The position numbers were made by a program, and so were the translations under genes. The notes below the pieces were generated by a model that ran no database searches, was not told the DNA's origin, and saw only the letters and a list, made by a program, of their open reading frames with translations. This document shows positions 18,326-27,035 of a stretch of 64,000 bases of DNA, piece after piece. Within the stretch, counting starts at the first letter, position 1; each line of letters begins with the position of its first letter. This DNA comes from Erythrobacteraceae bacterium CCH12-C2 (GTDB lineage: Bacteria > Pseudomonadota > Alphaproteobacteria > Sphingomonadales > Sphingomonadaceae): the NCBI GenBank assembly GCA_001556995.1, contig LSKF01000150.1, forward strand, positions 44,673 through 108,672, in the 5' to 3' direction.

Positions 18326-18530
18326 GGAAGTCTTCCCCTAGTTGTCGGATATGCAACCCGCGCTTGCCCTGCCTGTTCCCGCCGGACAAGACTTGCAATT
18401 CATCGCCAAAGCTGTAAGGGGCCGCGCTTCGCATGGGAACCGCCCGGCGATGTATCGAAGAAAGCCGGAGGGGCCCTGCGCATGTCGCGCAGATCAGCCA
18501 GCGATCGGCATGGAAGTGAAAGGACGCAAG

Positions 18531-18896
18531 ATGGCTCTGTACGAGCACGTCTTTCTTGCGCGTCAGGATCTGAGCCAGGCTCAGGTTGACGCGCTGGCGG
18601 CGCAAGCCACCGAAATCATCGAAGCCAACAACGGCAAGGTCACCAAGACCGAAACCTGGGGCCTCAAGTCGCTCGCCTACAAGATCGAGCGTAACCGCAA
18701 GGCGCATTACGTGCTGCTCAACATCGATGCCCCCGGCAGCGTTGTCGCAGAACTCGAGCGTCAGACCCGTATCAACGAAGACATCATCCGCTACATGACC
18801 ATCCGCGTCGACGAGCACGAGGAAGGTCCCAGCGTGATGATGCGCAAGAACGACCGCGAGCGGAAGCGCCGCGAAACCCGTGAGGAGCGCGACTGA
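18531..18896 (+). CDS. rpsF: 30S ribosomal protein S6
   Basis: S6 binds S18 on the 30S platform. Translation from ATG 18531 gives 121 residues beginning [15 protein letters not shown], with AAAGGA 8 bases upstream; the frame is open to 18342, but that part is not S6-like. The C-terminal tail is highly charged and ends EERD rather than the EE tail to which E. coli RimK adds glutamates. First gene of rpsF-rpsR-rplI. A 205-base leader precedes it. Confidence 0.97.
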   Translation: MALYEHVFLARQDLSQAQVDALAAQATEIIEANNGKVTKTETWGLKSLAYKIERNRKAHYVLLNIDAPGSVVAELERQTRINEDIIRYMTIRVDEHEEGPSVMMRKNDRERKRRETREERD

Positions 18897-19120
18897 TGGC
18901 CCGCCCGTTTTTCCGCCGCCGCAAGTCCTGCCCGTTCGCGGCCAAAGACGCCCCCAAGATCGATTACAAGGACGTGCGCCTGCTGCAGGGCTTCATGTCC
19001 GAGCGTGGCAAGATCGTGCCTTCGCGCATCACCGCCGTTTCGGCGAAGAAGCAGCGTGAACTGGCCCAGGCGATCAAGCGCGCCCGCCAGATCGGCCTCC
19101 TGCCGTTCATCGTGAAGTAA
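18896..19120 (+). CDS. rpsR: 30S ribosomal protein S18
   Basis: A 74-residue S18 ([44 protein letters not shown]). It shares one base with the rpsF stop (TGATG), so expression is coupled to its partner S6. Normal length. Confidence 0.97.
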   Translation: MARPFFRRRKSCPFAAKDAPKIDYKDVRLLQGFMSERGKIVPSRITAVSAKKQRELAQAIKRARQIGLLPFIVK

Positions 19121-19134
19121 GAGGAGAAGGACAG

Positions 19135-19740
19135 ATGGATATCATTCTCCTTGAGCGCATCGAAAAGCTCGGCTCGATCGGTGACGTCGTCACCGTGAAG
19201 GACGGCTATGCGCGCAACTTCCTGCTGCCGCAGAAGAAGGCCCTTCGCGCAAACGAAGCCAACCGGAAGGTGTTCGAAGCCAACCGCGACCGCCTCGAAA
19301 AGGAAAACGCCGAGCGCCGCACCGCTGCACAGGCACAGGGCGAAAAGGTCGAAGGCGCAGAAGTGGTGCTGATCCGCGCTGCCTCGAACGCCGGCCAGCT
19401 CTATGGTTCGGTCAGCGTGCGTGACATCGTTGCCGGCCTCGCTGAGCAGGGCCACGACGTTGACAAGCGCATGGTGATCCTTGGCGCGCCGATCAAGAAC
19501 ATCGGCATGCACAACGTCACCGTTGCCCTGCACCCCGAAGTGCGCGTGACGGTGAAGGCCAATGTCGCCCGTTCGGACGACGAAGCCAAGCTGCAGAGCG
19601 AAGGCGTCGACGTGCTCGCGCAGATGTTCGCTGACGAACAGCGCGAGATCGAGGAACAGGCCGAAGCGACCCGCATCGACACCAGCCTCGAACCGGGCGA
19701 AATCCCGGCCGAGCTGCTCGAAGAGCGCCGCGACGACTGA
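19135..19740 (+). CDS. rplI: 50S ribosomal protein L9
   Basis: L9 begins [19 protein letters not shown] and carries the [13 protein letters not shown] signature. At 201 residues it is about 50 longer than E. coli L9, owing to an acidic C-terminal tail, common in alphaproteobacteria. AGGAGAAGG sits 6 bases before the ATG. Last gene before a strong terminator. Confidence 0.96.
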   Translation: MDIILLERIEKLGSIGDVVTVKDGYARNFLLPQKKALRANEANRKVFEANRDRLEKENAERRTAAQAQGEKVEGAEVVLIRAASNAGQLYGSVSVRDIVAGLAEQGHDVDKRMVILGAPIKNIGMHNVTVALHPEVRVTVKANVARSDDEAKLQSEGVDVLAQMFADEQREIEEQAEATRIDTSLEPGEIPAELLEERRDD

Positions 19741-19775
19741 GTGTTTCGGCCCCCATCAGGGCCATGATAAAAGCG

Positions 19776-19813
19776 AAGGGCGCGGGGGTCGGCATGATCC
19801 TCGCGCCCTTTTT
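19776..19813 (+). terminator. Rho-independent terminator after rplI
   Basis: A 10-base-pair stem with arms at 19778-19787 and 19799-19808 (GGGCGCG... paired with ...CGCGCCC, one G-U), an 11-base loop and a TTTTT tract at 19809-19813, 38 bases after the rplI stop. It ends the rpsF-rpsR-rplI transcript. Confidence 0.88.
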
Positions 19814-19882
19814 GTAAACAGGGGGCCTTGCGCCGCCCGCCTGTCGCTGAAAGATAACAACAAAGGAGCAAAAGCCGCCGTC

Positions 19883-21319
19883 ATGATCGACATTCCCAGC
19901 ATCCTCGCCCAGCTCCAGCAACATTATGATGATGCGGTGCGCTCGCTGCGCGATGATGTCATCGCTTTCGGGCGTGATGGCACCATCCCGCCACAGAGGA
20001 AGCGCGAGGACGGCAGCTACGCCTACCCTCAGATCACCCTGCGCTATGCCGGGGTCGGCGCCCCGCGCGATCGCAGCCGCGCCTTTGGCCGCTTGGAGAT
20101 GCCGGGCACCTATTCCACGACGATTACCCGGCCCGATCGGTTTGCCGCCTATCTCACCGAACAGCTTCAGCTGATCGCGCAGGAATACGAGGTCGACGTG
20201 ACGGTCGAACGCTCGCGGCAGGAGATCCCCTTCCCCTATGTCCTCGATGGCGAGGCGGGTGCGGCGATGGTCGGGATCGCGCCGCAGGATATCGCGGCCC
20301 ATTTCCCTTCGACCGACCTTGCGCTGATCGGCGATGAACTGGCCGACGGCATCGAGCTCGATGGCGACCACGACATGCCGCTGTCGCTCTTCGATGGCCT
20401 GCGCACCGATTACTCGCTGGCGCGACTCAAGCACTACACCGGGAGCGAGGTCAGCGATTTTCAGGACTTCATCCTGTTCACCAACTATCACCGCTATGTC
20501 GATGAATTCGTGAACTGGGGCGCGAAGCAGATCGGCAAGGATGGCTATGTCGCGCTGACCGGCGCGGCCGGGCTCGACATCCGCGAACAGACTGCGCACG
20601 CGCAGGATCAGCTCAACGACACCGCCTGGCGCCGTCACCAGATGCCCGCCTATCACCTGATCCGCGAAGACGGGCGCGGGATTACCCTCGTCAACATCGG
20701 CGTCGGTCCCTCCAACGCCAAGACGATCTGCGATCACCTCGCCGTGCTGCGTCCCCACGCGTGGATGATGATCGGCCACTGCGGCGGGCTGCGTTCGACC
20801 CAGAAGATCGGCGATTTCGTATTGGCCCACGCTTACCTGCGCGATGACCACGTGCTCGACGCCGTGCTCCCGCCCGAAGTGCCGATCCCGCCGATTGCCG
20901 AAGTGCAGCAGGCGATGGCGCTGGCGGCCGAGGAAGTCAGCGGCGTCCAAGGCGCAAACCTCAAGCAGCGGATGCGCACGGGCACGGTGGTGACCACCGA
21001 TGACCGCAACTGGGAACTGCGCTATTCCTCGTCCGCAAAGCGCTTCTCGCAGAGCCGCGCGATCGCCATCGACATGGAAAGCGCAACGATTGCGACGCAA
21101 GGTTATCGCTTCCGGGTGCCCTACGGCACGCTGCTCTGCGTCTCTGACAAGCCCTTGCACGGCGAGATCAAGCTGCCGGGGCAGGCGAACAAGTTTTACG
21201 AGGAAGCCATCGCGGCGCACTTGCAGATAGGCATCGTCGCCGTAGCGCGGCTGCGCGATGAGGGCGACCGGCTGCATAGCCGCAAGCTGCGGGCGTTTAA
21301 TGAGCCGCCTTTTAGATAA
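19883..21319 (+). CDS. amn: AMP nucleosidase
   Basis: Hydrolyses AMP to adenine and ribose 5-phosphate. From ATG 19883 it is 478 residues, with AAAGGAG 12 bases upstream; the frame is open back into rplI but lacks homology there. The N-terminal regulatory domain (SYAYPQITLRYAG) is followed by a nucleoside phosphorylase-like domain with NIGVGPSNAKT, GHCGGLR and the substrate-binding IDMESATIATQGYRF. Length matches E. coli Amn. It is monocistronic after the rplI terminator and convergent with rimK. Confidence 0.95.
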   Translation: MIDIPSILAQLQQHYDDAVRSLRDDVIAFGRDGTIPPQRKREDGSYAYPQITLRYAGVGAPRDRSRAFGRLEMPGTYSTTITRPDRFAAYLTEQLQLIAQEYEVDVTVERSRQEIPFPYVLDGEAGAAMVGIAPQDIAAHFPSTDLALIGDELADGIELDGDHDMPLSLFDGLRTDYSLARLKHYTGSEVSDFQDFILFTNYHRYVDEFVNWGAKQIGKDGYVALTGAAGLDIREQTAHAQDQLNDTAWRRHQMPAYHLIREDGRGITLVNIGVGPSNAKTICDHLAVLRPHAWMMIGHCGGLRSTQKIGDFVLAHAYLRDDHVLDAVLPPEVPIPPIAEVQQAMALAAEEVSGVQGANLKQRMRTGTVVTTDDRNWELRYSSSAKRFSQSRAIAIDMESATIATQGYRFRVPYGTLLCVSDKPLHGEIKLPGQANKFYEEAIAAHLQIGIVAVARLRDEGDRLHSRKLRAFNEPPFR

Positions 21320-21377
21320 AGCAAGGGGCGGGAAACGCCCTGACCATCAACGAGGATTTGGTCCGGGATAGGGCTTC

Positions 21378-22283
21378 CTACCCCCGCCCTTTGGTCTTGG
21401 TTTGCCCGTCCTTGGCATTGGCGGCTATGAAATCAATGATTTGCCCGGCGATATCCTTGCCCGTCGCGCTCTCGATCCCCTCTAGCCCCGGCGAGGAATT
21501 GACCTCCATAATCACGGGGCCGTGATTGCTCCGCAGCATATCCACCCCGCACACGTTCAAGCCCATCCGCTTGGCCGCGCGCACCGCGGTCGAGCGTTCC
21601 TCCGGGGTGATCTTGATCACCTGCGCAGAGCCGCCACGGTGGAGGTTCGAGCGGAACTCGTCCGGTGCGCCGGTGCGTTTCATCGCCGCGACCACCTTCC
21701 CGCCCACCACCAGCGCGCGGATATCAGTGCCGCCGGCTTCCTTGATGAACTCCTGCACGAGGATGTTCACATTGGCCCCGCGAAACGCCTCAATCACCGA
21801 CTTGGCACTCGACATGGTCTCGGCGAGCACCACGCCGATGCCCTGCGTTCCTTCAATCAGCTTGATCACCACCGGCGGGCCCTTGACCGCCTTGATAATC
21901 TCCTCGGCCTGCTTGGGATCATTGGCATAGGCCGTCAGCGGCAGGCCCAGCCCGTGCTTGGCGAGGATCTGCAAGCTGCGCAGCTTGTCGCGGCTGCGGC
22001 CAATGGCGACGCTCTCATTGAGCGACCAGATCCCGCGCATCTCGAACTGGCGCAGAATCGCGAGGCCATAATTGGTGATCGAAGCCCCGATGCGCGGGAT
22101 TACCGCGTCATAGGCGGCAATCGGCGCGCCGTTGTAAAACACCTCGGGCCGGTGGCTGGCGATATGCACCGTGCAGCGCAGCGTGTTGAGGATGTCGAGC
22201 GTGTGGCCGCGCGCCTCGGCCGCCTCTTTGAGTCGCTGGTGCGAATAGAGGTTGGCATTGCGCGCCAGCATCGCGATTTTCAT
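21378..22283 (-). CDS. rimK: Ribosomal protein S6 glutamate ligase (RimK), ATP-grasp
   Basis: ATP-grasp ligase that adds glutamates to the C-terminus of S6. The 301 residues show [18 protein letters not shown], the ATP-binding [18 protein letters not shown], the substrate loop HRGGSAQVI and the metal-binding CGVDMLRS and [14 protein letters not shown]. It lies 24 bases downstream of rimB on the same strand, and the likely substrate gene rpsF is 2.5 kb away. Last gene of the asd-to-rimK run. The C-terminus is Lys-rich and unremarkable. Confidence 0.93.
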   Translation of the reverse strand: MKIAMLARNANLYSHQRLKEAAEARGHTLDILNTLRCTVHIASHRPEVFYNGAPIAAYDAVIPRIGASITNYGLAILRQFEMRGIWSLNESVAIGRSRDKLRSLQILAKHGLGLPLTAYANDPKQAEEIIKAVKGPPVVIKLIEGTQGIGVVLAETMSSAKSVIEAFRGANVNILVQEFIKEAGGTDIRALVVGGKVVAAMKRTGAPDEFRSNLHRGGSAQVIKITPEERSTAVRAAKRMGLNVCGVDMLRSNHGPVIMEVNSSPGLEGIESATGKDIAGQIIDFIAANAKDGQTKTKGRG

Positions 22284-22307
22284 GGGGTACCTTTCAAGAC
22301 CGGCGAT

Positions 22308-22763
22308 CTACCGGCGGGCGCACCCTTTATCCGCAATTGCAGGAGATTGCAGCCATGAATGACCACTATCAACCACCATCCGCCGCCTGAGCGCGGTGCG
22401 CCCGATCAGCATCGGGAATTGCATCTGGGAACGATCCGCCAGGCTGATTTCTGCCCGGAAGGAAAGATTACCGATCCTCAGCGGCGTCTTGATGACAAAG
22501 CGCTCCTGCGTGTCGCCGTTCGAACTGGTGATGCCGCGCACATCGACTTGGACCGCCTCGCAGAAATGCCGCTCCCCGTCCCAGTCCACCGCGAACCGCA
22601 CGAATCGTTCGCCCGCGCGCATGAAGTCTTCGAGCACATGGGCGTGGAGTGAGGACGTGCGCGCGCCGGTGTCGATCTTGGCCGGAATGCCTGAAAGGCC
22701 AAGGTCGGGCAGGCTGACAAGCTCGCGCCAGCCCACGACCATCGGAGGCCGCTCCGCCTTCAA
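22308..22763 (-). CDS. rimB: RimB-like retropepsin-type protease
   Basis: A 151-residue protein of the family formerly called ATP-dependent zinc protease (pfam05618). It has the aspartic-protease-like IPAKIDTGARTSSLHA (about 26-41) and the second conserved block FPMLIGRTALRRRMVVD. In Pseudomonas, RimB trims glutamate tails from S6 added by RimK. Its start overlaps the preceding beta-propeller gene by 4 bases and rimK follows 24 bases later. The gene symbol rests on family plus context. Confidence 0.82.
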   Translation of the reverse strand: MKAERPPMVVGWRELVSLPDLGLSGIPAKIDTGARTSSLHAHVLEDFMRAGERFVRFAVDWDGERHFCEAVQVDVRGITSSNGDTQERFVIKTPLRIGNLSFRAEISLADRSQMQFPMLIGRTALRRRMVVDSGHSWLQSPAIADKGCARR

Positions 22764-23770
22764 GGCAGGATCGCCATCCCGTCCCCGCCCAATCCGACCT
22801 TCAATCGGCGCAGCACGGAGCCTTTGGCGTAGTCGACCTCGGCAACGGTATCGCTGGTGGTTTCGGCGACATAGACCCGGCTGCCGTCAGCCGACCACAG
22901 AATCGTGACCTGAAAACGCGCGTCAGCCTCGGCCGGGCTGGAGACGGGGATGGTGCGGATCACCCGGGCGGTGGCGGTATCGATCACGCTGAGGCTGCCG
23001 TCCTGAAGGTCGGAGGTGACTGCGACATCGCCCTGCGGCCGCACCGCGATGCGCAGGGGGAAGCGGCCGGTCGGCACGGTGGAACGCACCTCCATCAGCT
23101 GCGGGTCGAGCGCGAAGGCCTGATCGGACCCGCGCGCAGAGACCCACAGAGTGCCGCCGTCGGGAGAGAGCGCGATCCCCTCGGGCTCCTCACCCACGGT
23201 CACCGAAAGGGGCGCGCGGCGGGTGAGGAGATCAATCCGCGTGACCGTACGCGAGCCGAGGTCGGTCGTCCAAGCGGTGCGCGCATCGGGGCTGACCGCC
23301 AGCATGTGGCTGCCGTCCTTGCCGGTGGAAAATTCGAACAATTCGCGCACATCGGCCAGCGGTGCACGCAGCCAGAAGATCGACTTGCGTCCCTCGGCCG
23401 TGGCGTAGAGATCGCCATTGGCGTGCCATACGATCCCATGCGGGCGGGAATTTGCCCCCAGATCGATGCTGGCGACCTTCGCGAGGCTATCCGTGCGGAA
23501 GATGTCCACCGTGGTCCCGCCATAGCAGGCGAGCGCAACGTGCCGCCCGTCCGGCGCCGTCGCGAGTTCATGCGGATTGGTGCAGCTTGGCAGGCGGAGG
23601 ACTTCCTTGCCCGTGGCCAGATCGACCTTGGAAAGGGTGTTGCCGCGTTTGGCAGCCACAAACAGCGTGGCGGGCATCTCTGCCCCTGCCTCGCCCGGCG
23701 CTGCTATCGGTGTGCAGGCAGCGAGCGCCAAAAGCGCCGCCGCCATGATCCATCCGCCCCCGCGCTGCAT
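22760..23770 (-). CDS. Lipoprotein with YVTN/YncE-type beta-propeller
   Basis: Likely envelope lipoprotein. From ATG 23770 (sharing one base with the TGA of the upstream M2 peptidase) it has 336 residues: a signal peptide with lipobox LAAC (Cys19), then WD/YVTN-like repeats (for example FVAAKRGNTLSKVDLATGKEV, GIALSPDGGTLWVSARG, VYVAETTSDTVAEVDYAKG) forming a probable 6- or 7-bladed propeller. The open frame upstream is ignored because the signal peptide starts here. Ligand unknown. Coupled to rimB by a 4-base overlap. Confidence 0.82.
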   Translation of the reverse strand: MQRGGGWIMAAALLALAACTPIAAPGEAGAEMPATLFVAAKRGNTLSKVDLATGKEVLRLPSCTNPHELATAPDGRHVALACYGGTTVDIFRTDSLAKVASIDLGANSRPHGIVWHANGDLYATAEGRKSIFWLRAPLADVRELFEFSTGKDGSHMLAVSPDARTAWTTDLGSRTVTRIDLLTRRAPLSVTVGEEPEGIALSPDGGTLWVSARGSDQAFALDPQLMEVRSTVPTGRFPLRIAVRPQGDVAVTSDLQDGSLSVIDTATARVIRTIPVSSPAEADARFQVTILWSADGSRVYVAETTSDTVAEVDYAKGSVLRRLKVGLGGDGMAILP

Positions 23771-25632
23771 CACCAGCCCGCCTTCTCGCCCTTGTTCTGT
23801 TCTTCGAGCCACTTCATCAGCGGGGCGAAGTATTCGACCATCGCGGTGCCGTTCATCTGCCGCTCGCCGGTGAACGCTTCCAAGGCGTCCGGCCAGGGCT
23901 TGGACGCGCCCAATTCCAGCATCGCATTCAGCTTCGCACCGACGTCCTTATTGCCATAGAACGAGCAGCGATGCAGCGGCCCCTTCCACCCCGCAGTGTC
24001 GCAGGCGGCCTTGTAGAACTGGAACTGCAACAGCCGCGCGAGGAAGTAGCGCGTGTAGGAGACATTGCCGGGCACGTGATATTTAGCCCCGGCATCAAAG
24101 CCTGCGGGATCACGCGGCACCGGGGGTACAATGCCCTGATATTGCGTGCGCAGATCGTTCCAGCCGGTGTTGGTCGCGGCTTCGGGGATCGAGCCGTCAA
24201 ACAGCCCCCAGCGATAACGATCGAGCAGCAGGCCGAAGGGTAGGAAGGCGACCTTGTCCATCGCCTGACGCAGCAACAGACCGATGTCCTTGTCGGCGCT
24301 CGGGACCTGCGAGGGATCGAGCATGTCGATCTGCACCAGATATTCGGGTGTGATCGACAGTGCGATCATGTCGCCGATGGCTTCATGGAACCCGTCATTG
24401 GCCCCATTGAGGTGAAGCAAGTCCTGCTTGTTATAGGCCCGCTGGTAGTAATTGTGGCCGAGCTCGTGGTGGGTGGTGGTGAAGTCATCCGCATTGGGCT
24501 TGATGCACATCTTGATGCGCAGATCATCGACATTGTCGATGTTCCAGGCCGAAGCATGGCACACCACTTCGCGGTCGGCAGGCTTGGTGAACTGGCTGCG
24601 TTCCCAGAAGGTTGCAGGGAGCGGCTCAAATCCCAATGACGAGAAGAACTGCTCGCCCACCTTGACCATGCCGACCGCATCAAGGTTTTTCTTGGCGATC
24701 AGATCAGTGAGGTCATAGCCAATATCGCCCGCGCCCGCCGGGGCGACCAGCGGGTAGATATTGCCCCATTCCTGCGCCCACATATTGCCGAGCAGATCGG
24801 CGCGGATCGGGCCGGTGCGGGGCTGCACGGCGTCGCCATACTTCTCGTTTAGCTTGCGCCGGACATAGGTGTGGAGCGCGACATAGAGCGGCTTGACCTC
24901 CTGCCACATCCGCTCGGTCTCGGCGGCAAATTGTTCGGGCGGCATGTCATAACCTGATCGCCACATGGCGCCGAGATCGTTGAAGCCCAGCTCCTTGGCG
25001 CCCTCATTGGCGAGTGCGGTCATGCGGGTGTAGTCTTGCCGCATCGGCGCGCCGACATTGTCGTGCCAGCTCGCCCACATTTCCTTGAGCTCCTCAGGGG
25101 TGCGTTCGAGATTGCCCATCTCGGCCTCGATGTCCGAGCCATTGATCGGCTGGCCATTGAGCGTACCCTTGCCCCGTCCGTAGGCCGAGTTCAGCCGCGT
25201 CGCGATGTCGTTCAGCTCCTCGGCCGCACCGGGGCGGTTCGGCGCGGGAAGGCTGATGCCGATCCGCAGAATGTCGAGCTTGCGGATGGTCTCGGCATCG
25301 AGCCCGGGGATGCGGGCATAGCGCGCCGCTTCATTGGCGTAGGCGACCTGCTTCAAGGTGAGCTGCGCGCCGTACTTTGCCGCGAGCGCGTCGGTGTCAT
25401 GGGTGATGTGGGTCGCGTTGATCCAGGAAACCTGGCCGAATTCGACCCCGAAGGTCGCCAAATCGGCTTCGACCTTGGCGATCCATTGGCGTGCGTCTTC
25501 TGGTGTCAGTGTATCGGCGGCGGCTGCGGCCATAGCGACGGGCGCGGCGGTTTCTTCAGCAGCAAGCGGCGCAGCGGCAGCGATAGCCAGCGCGGCAGCG
25601 GCGCAGCGCAGCAGGGGGGCGGTGATGGTCAT
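23770..25632 (-). CDS. Secreted M2-family peptidyl-dipeptidase (ACE-like)
   Basis: Zinc dipeptidyl carboxypeptidase homologous to angiotensin-converting enzyme. From ATG 25632 it has 620 residues: an Ala-rich signal peptide, a helical body, HELGH (first His at 389), and about 25 residues later FHEAIGD with the third zinc ligand. Later segments DKVAFLPFGLLLDRYRWGLFDG and YFLARLLQFQFYKA are typical M2. A TTG 33 bases upstream is an alternative start. It lies between the hydrolase and propeller genes. It probably acts in the periplasm on exogenous peptides. Confidence 0.92.
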   Translation of the reverse strand: MTITAPLLRCAAAALAIAAAAPLAAEETAAPVAMAAAAADTLTPEDARQWIAKVEADLATFGVEFGQVSWINATHITHDTDALAAKYGAQLTLKQVAYANEAARYARIPGLDAETIRKLDILRIGISLPAPNRPGAAEELNDIATRLNSAYGRGKGTLNGQPINGSDIEAEMGNLERTPEELKEMWASWHDNVGAPMRQDYTRMTALANEGAKELGFNDLGAMWRSGYDMPPEQFAAETERMWQEVKPLYVALHTYVRRKLNEKYGDAVQPRTGPIRADLLGNMWAQEWGNIYPLVAPAGAGDIGYDLTDLIAKKNLDAVGMVKVGEQFFSSLGFEPLPATFWERSQFTKPADREVVCHASAWNIDNVDDLRIKMCIKPNADDFTTTHHELGHNYYQRAYNKQDLLHLNGANDGFHEAIGDMIALSITPEYLVQIDMLDPSQVPSADKDIGLLLRQAMDKVAFLPFGLLLDRYRWGLFDGSIPEAATNTGWNDLRTQYQGIVPPVPRDPAGFDAGAKYHVPGNVSYTRYFLARLLQFQFYKAACDTAGWKGPLHRCSFYGNKDVGAKLNAMLELGASKPWPDALEAFTGERQMNGTAMVEYFAPLMKWLEEQNKGEKAGW

Positions 25633-25698
25633 GAGGAGCGTTCCCGTTGGTCGGTTATGTGACAATGCCCTCGGGTGTGGACTGGCCTGCGCGCGGAA

Positions 25699-26457
25699 TC
25701 AAGCCGTGAGGAAGCGGATGATCCCCTCGCCCAGTTCGGGCTTGGTCGCGCTGTCGAGGTGCCCGCCGGGGATTTCCTCGTAGCGGGCATCGGGAAGGAG
25801 CGCGGCGAGCTCGGTAGCCGAACCATTGTCCTGATCGCGCTCGCCGCAGATCACCAATGTCGGCGCGGTGACATGGGCGAGGCTGGCGGGGTCGAGGTTT
25901 TCGAAAGCGCCCAGCAGCAGGCGGGCAGCGGCGCGGTCCACCCCTTGCGACTTCAGGAACTGGCGTGAGAGCCATGCGGGATCGTCCCGGGTGATGGTGT
26001 CGAATTCGTCGATCACCCGGAGGAAGAATCCCGCGCGCCGGGTCCAGTCCGCAAGCCCCGCGACCCCCATCCCCGCCAGCACCAACTGCCGCGGGACGAA
26101 CACGCCGCTCGCACAGCCATGCACCGCCGTGCGCGCGCCGAGGGAGAAGCCGACGAGATCATGACCGCCCTCCTCCAGCCCGAGGTGATCGATCAACGCC
26201 GCAACGTCGCGCACCAGCACGCCGGGGGGATAAGCCGCCGGATCATGCGGCGCCTCGCTGTCCCCATGCACCCGGAAATCGAGCATGATCACCCCGAACC
26301 CCGCCTCAGCGATCCGCGCGGCATGGCCCCATTTGATCCAGTTCATCTGCGCGCTGGAGAAAAGCCCGTGGAGCAGGATGACAGGGCGGCCTTCGCCTAC
26401 CGTGTGATAGGCCAGCTGCGTGCCGTCGAAGCTGGTGAAGTGCGCAGTCGCGATCAT
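25699..26457 (-). CDS. Alpha/beta hydrolase
   Basis: A 252-residue hydrolase beginning MIATAHFTSFDGTQLAYHTVG. Oxyanion HG is in VILLHGLFS, the nucleophile Ser in VGFSLGARTA, Asp in GERDQD and His in IPGGHLDSA. The frame stays open 453 bases upstream, but that part is antisense-like sequence overlapping the next gene and is not homologous. It starts 7 bases after the lipoprotein stop on the same strand. Substrate unknown; ester or lactone hydrolysis is plausible. Confidence 0.85.
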   Translation of the reverse strand: MIATAHFTSFDGTQLAYHTVGEGRPVILLHGLFSSAQMNWIKWGHAARIAEAGFGVIMLDFRVHGDSEAPHDPAAYPPGVLVRDVAALIDHLGLEEGGHDLVGFSLGARTAVHGCASGVFVPRQLVLAGMGVAGLADWTRRAGFFLRVIDEFDTITRDDPAWLSRQFLKSQGVDRAAARLLLGAFENLDPASLAHVTAPTLVICGERDQDNGSATELAALLPDARYEEIPGGHLDSATKPELGEGIIRFLTA

Positions 26458-26464
26458 GCGCGGT

Positions 26465-27031
26465 TCATCGGAAGAAGCACTGCGTACCGGCATAGAGCAT
26501 TTCGACCGCGTCGCCCTCGATAAAGCCGCCGACATTGCTGCCGAGCGCAAATTCCTCGCCAAGCGTGCTGTCTTCAATGGGGTCATAGCCGGGGGCGGCT
26601 TCGGCGAGGCTGCGGGGTGAGCCGACCTGCACATCACCTGACAACTTAACGACGCCGCTCGCAGGGCGATCGCCATCCTGCGCCAGATGCCAGTTCCAGC
26701 CGACCAGACGGCCTTCCTGGAAATGGACGGTGAGCCCACCGCCAAAATCGGTGAAGGTGATCGGTCCCGCCCCGCATTCGCCATTGTCGCCGCTGCGCAA
26801 CGGCTTGCCCAACGCCTTAGTGAGCGCGGCTTCGACCTCGGTCTGCCCGGCAGCGAAATAGAAGGCTTCGGGCCCCGCGCTGAGGCCCTCGCCGCGCAGC
26901 TCGACCACATTGGCCGCGACCATTTGCGGGGGCGCGACGCCCTGCTGGCGCTCGGCGGGGCTCGGCACTTCGCCGCTGTCGCAGGCTGCCAGAGCCACCG
27001 CGCTCATCAGCGCAAGGAGGGCCAGCCGCAT
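26465..27031 (-). CDS. Hypothetical lipoprotein
   Basis: A 188-residue envelope protein with a short signal peptide and lipobox LAAC (Cys16). The body contains a conserved-looking GECGAGPITFTDFGGGLTVHFQEGRLVGW, suggesting a small beta-rich domain, and a C-terminal Cys in GTQCFFR. I recognise no family. It starts 4 bases after the asd stop and is probably cotranscribed with it. Confidence 0.72.
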   Translation of the reverse strand: MRLALLALMSAVALAACDSGEVPSPAERQQGVAPPQMVAANVVELRGEGLSAGPEAFYFAAGQTEVEAALTKALGKPLRSGDNGECGAGPITFTDFGGGLTVHFQEGRLVGWNWHLAQDGDRPASGVVKLSGDVQVGSPRSLAEAAPGYDPIEDSTLGEEFALGSNVGGFIEGDAVEMLYAGTQCFFR

Positions 27032-27035
27032 CGCC

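Noticed and set aside
18326..18530. S6:S18-binding leader before rpsF
   Set aside because: Such leaders are known in other bacteria, but I could not fold a convincing conserved motif by eye; a covariance model search would decide.
19562..19882. N-terminal extension of AMP nucleosidase
   Set aside because: It runs through rplI and its terminator; the family start and a good Shine-Dalgarno are at 19883.
26458..26910. N-terminal extension of the alpha/beta hydrolase as a 403-residue fusion
   Set aside because: The extension is an alternative frame of the lipoprotein gene at 26465-27031, which has a clear lipobox and signal peptide.
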